A stretch of 43,432 bases of DNA from assembly GCA_016788065.1 (NCBI GenBank), contig JAEUTI010000011.1, positions 1-43,432 on the forward strand, read 5' to 3'. This DNA is from Bacteroidia bacterium (GTDB lineage: Bacteria; Bacteroidota; Bacteroidia; AKYH767-A; OLB10). Under the pieces are notes generated by a model. It ran no database searches, was not told the origin of the DNA, and worked only from the letters and a program-made list of their open reading frames with translations. A program made the translations under genes and the position numbers. This document shows positions 42,910 through 43,432 of this stretch, piece after piece (position 1 is the first letter of the stretch; every line of letters begins with the position of its first letter).

Positions 42910-43106
42910 TCAAATTTTCCATTGAATAAAAGTTAGCGATTGAAAATCTTTAGCCCAACGTTTTTCTATCAGTGCTTGACAATAAATTTGTTCTTTCCAA
43001 ATGAGTTCAGATCTGCACATTTTTCGATTAAGTTCAGCTTCAAATTCCAATAGGAATTTCCTTCAGCCTTTCATCCGAAGCTTTTTACCATATGTTTTTT
43101 AAAGCC
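42910..43106 (-). pseudogene. cas1: C-terminal remnant of cas1, frameshifted
   Basis: Two frames on the minus strand carry pieces of a Cas1 C-terminus. From 43106 one frame reads GFKKHMVKSFG, then TGA, then KAEG. The adjacent frame continues RKFLLEFEAELNRKM and, to its TGA at 42912-42910, QIYCQALIEKRW and FIQWKI. FEAELNRKM and a terminal aromatic-rich segment are typical of the Cas1 end. The 5' part is missing: the fragment begins exactly at a decayed CRISPR repeat. About 45 bases separate it from cas2, as expected for an old cas1-cas2 pair. The assignment is from pattern memory. Confidence 0.62.
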
Positions 43107-43432
43107 GGAACACCTACATAGGTCGGTCCCTTCGGGGGCACGATACGATTGATATTTCTTACTAACATAGTCTCAACACCTACGTAGGTCTGTCCCTTCG
43201 GGGACATTTCCAAAGATGTTGGAAGTAAGCTCAAAGTCTCAACACCTACGTAGGTCGGTCCCTTCGGGGACTATATACTATGAAAAACTTCCTCTTAATC
43301 CTAAGTCTCAACACCTACGTAGGTCGGTCCCTTCGGGGACATTCGTAGTTATATCCATGTTGGTATCAAAGTCTCAACACCTACGTAGGTCGGTCCCTTC
43401 GGGGACTATATACTATGAAAAACTTCCTCTTA
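43104..43432 (-). CRISPR. CRISPR array 2: five repeats, cut by contig end
   Basis: The repeat is the same as in array 1; copies start at 43104 (decayed, first five bases changed), 43170 (one change), 43236, 43305 and 43371. Spacers are 30-33 bp, and the last one is cut after 26 bases by the contig end. The decayed copy abuts the cas1 remnant, so the leader lies beyond the window to the right and the array reads on the minus strand. The final 67 bases (43366-43432) repeat 43231-43297 exactly, including the start of the spacer at 43272. Confidence 0.95.

Noticed and set aside
42910-43106. Reverse transcriptase-Cas1 fusion as source of the remnant
   Set aside because: Only the Cas1 C-terminus is left; no reverse transcriptase motif is visible, so nothing supports a fusion.

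Overview
The window reads as a contig from a member of the Bacteroidota. The evidence is a type IX secretion C-terminal sorting domain, DUF4468 and DUF4292 proteins, a LytTR/propeller two-component pair, and recurrent promoters of the Bacteroidota form TTG-N~20-TAnnTTTG placed only a few bases before the start codon. Most genes lack a Shine-Dalgarno sequence. The first 84 bases are pure C and look like an end artefact. The last base lies inside a CRISPR array, so the contig is cut there. No rRNA or tRNA gene was seen.

Layout. (1) 190-3119: housekeeping genes (DUF4468 protein, an amidohydrolase of the aminofutalosine/SAH deaminase type, rlmN). (2) 3364-6489: a compact AT-rich restriction-modification island with a C-box-like operator, an XRE controller, a PD-(D/E)XK endonuclease and a convergent M.TaqI-like adenine methyltransferase. 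(3) 6490-7137: a gene-poor stretch with three hairpins. (4) 7138-10826: a LytTR response regulator and propeller histidine kinase. (5) 11036-17453: M28 peptidase, gpsA, a repeat-rich intergenic stretch, a T9SS cargo protein and an aldehyde dehydrogenase. (6) 17598-31982: backbone genes: an NtrY-like kinase; a run with a B12-binding subunit, crotonase, acylphosphatase, flippase and dUTPase; an envelope run with a nucleotidyltransferase, TPR lipoprotein, DUF4292 lipoprotein and EnvC-like protein; then tatA and small membrane or coiled-coil proteins. (7) 32329-43432: an AT-rich defence island.

The defence island is the most interesting part. An eight-gene minus-strand operon with 2-17 bp junctions encodes a DEDDh exonuclease, a CorA-like membrane protein lacking the GMN motif, and a complete type III-B effector (Cmr1, HD-less Cas10/Cmr2 with an intact GGDD, Cmr3, Cmr4, Cmr5, Cmr6). 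This matches the Cmr-CorA architecture known to signal with SAM-AMP. The exonuclease sits where other such loci carry the NrN phosphodiesterase or SAM-AMP lyase. Upstream lie two CRISPR arrays with the same 36-bp repeat. Between them are a cas2 gene without a start codon and a frameshifted C-terminal scrap of cas1. No cas6 is present.

Repeat decay, a promoter at the array 1 leader and spacer content all indicate that the arrays are transcribed on the minus strand, so the crRNAs are antisense to the probable target mRNAs. Two spacers encode the same peptide IHVGIK with only synonymous differences, and two others begin just upstream of an ATG. At the far side of the effector operon a convergent gene encodes an unrecognised 402-aa protein. 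All functional statements rest on reading motifs by eye; no database search was run.
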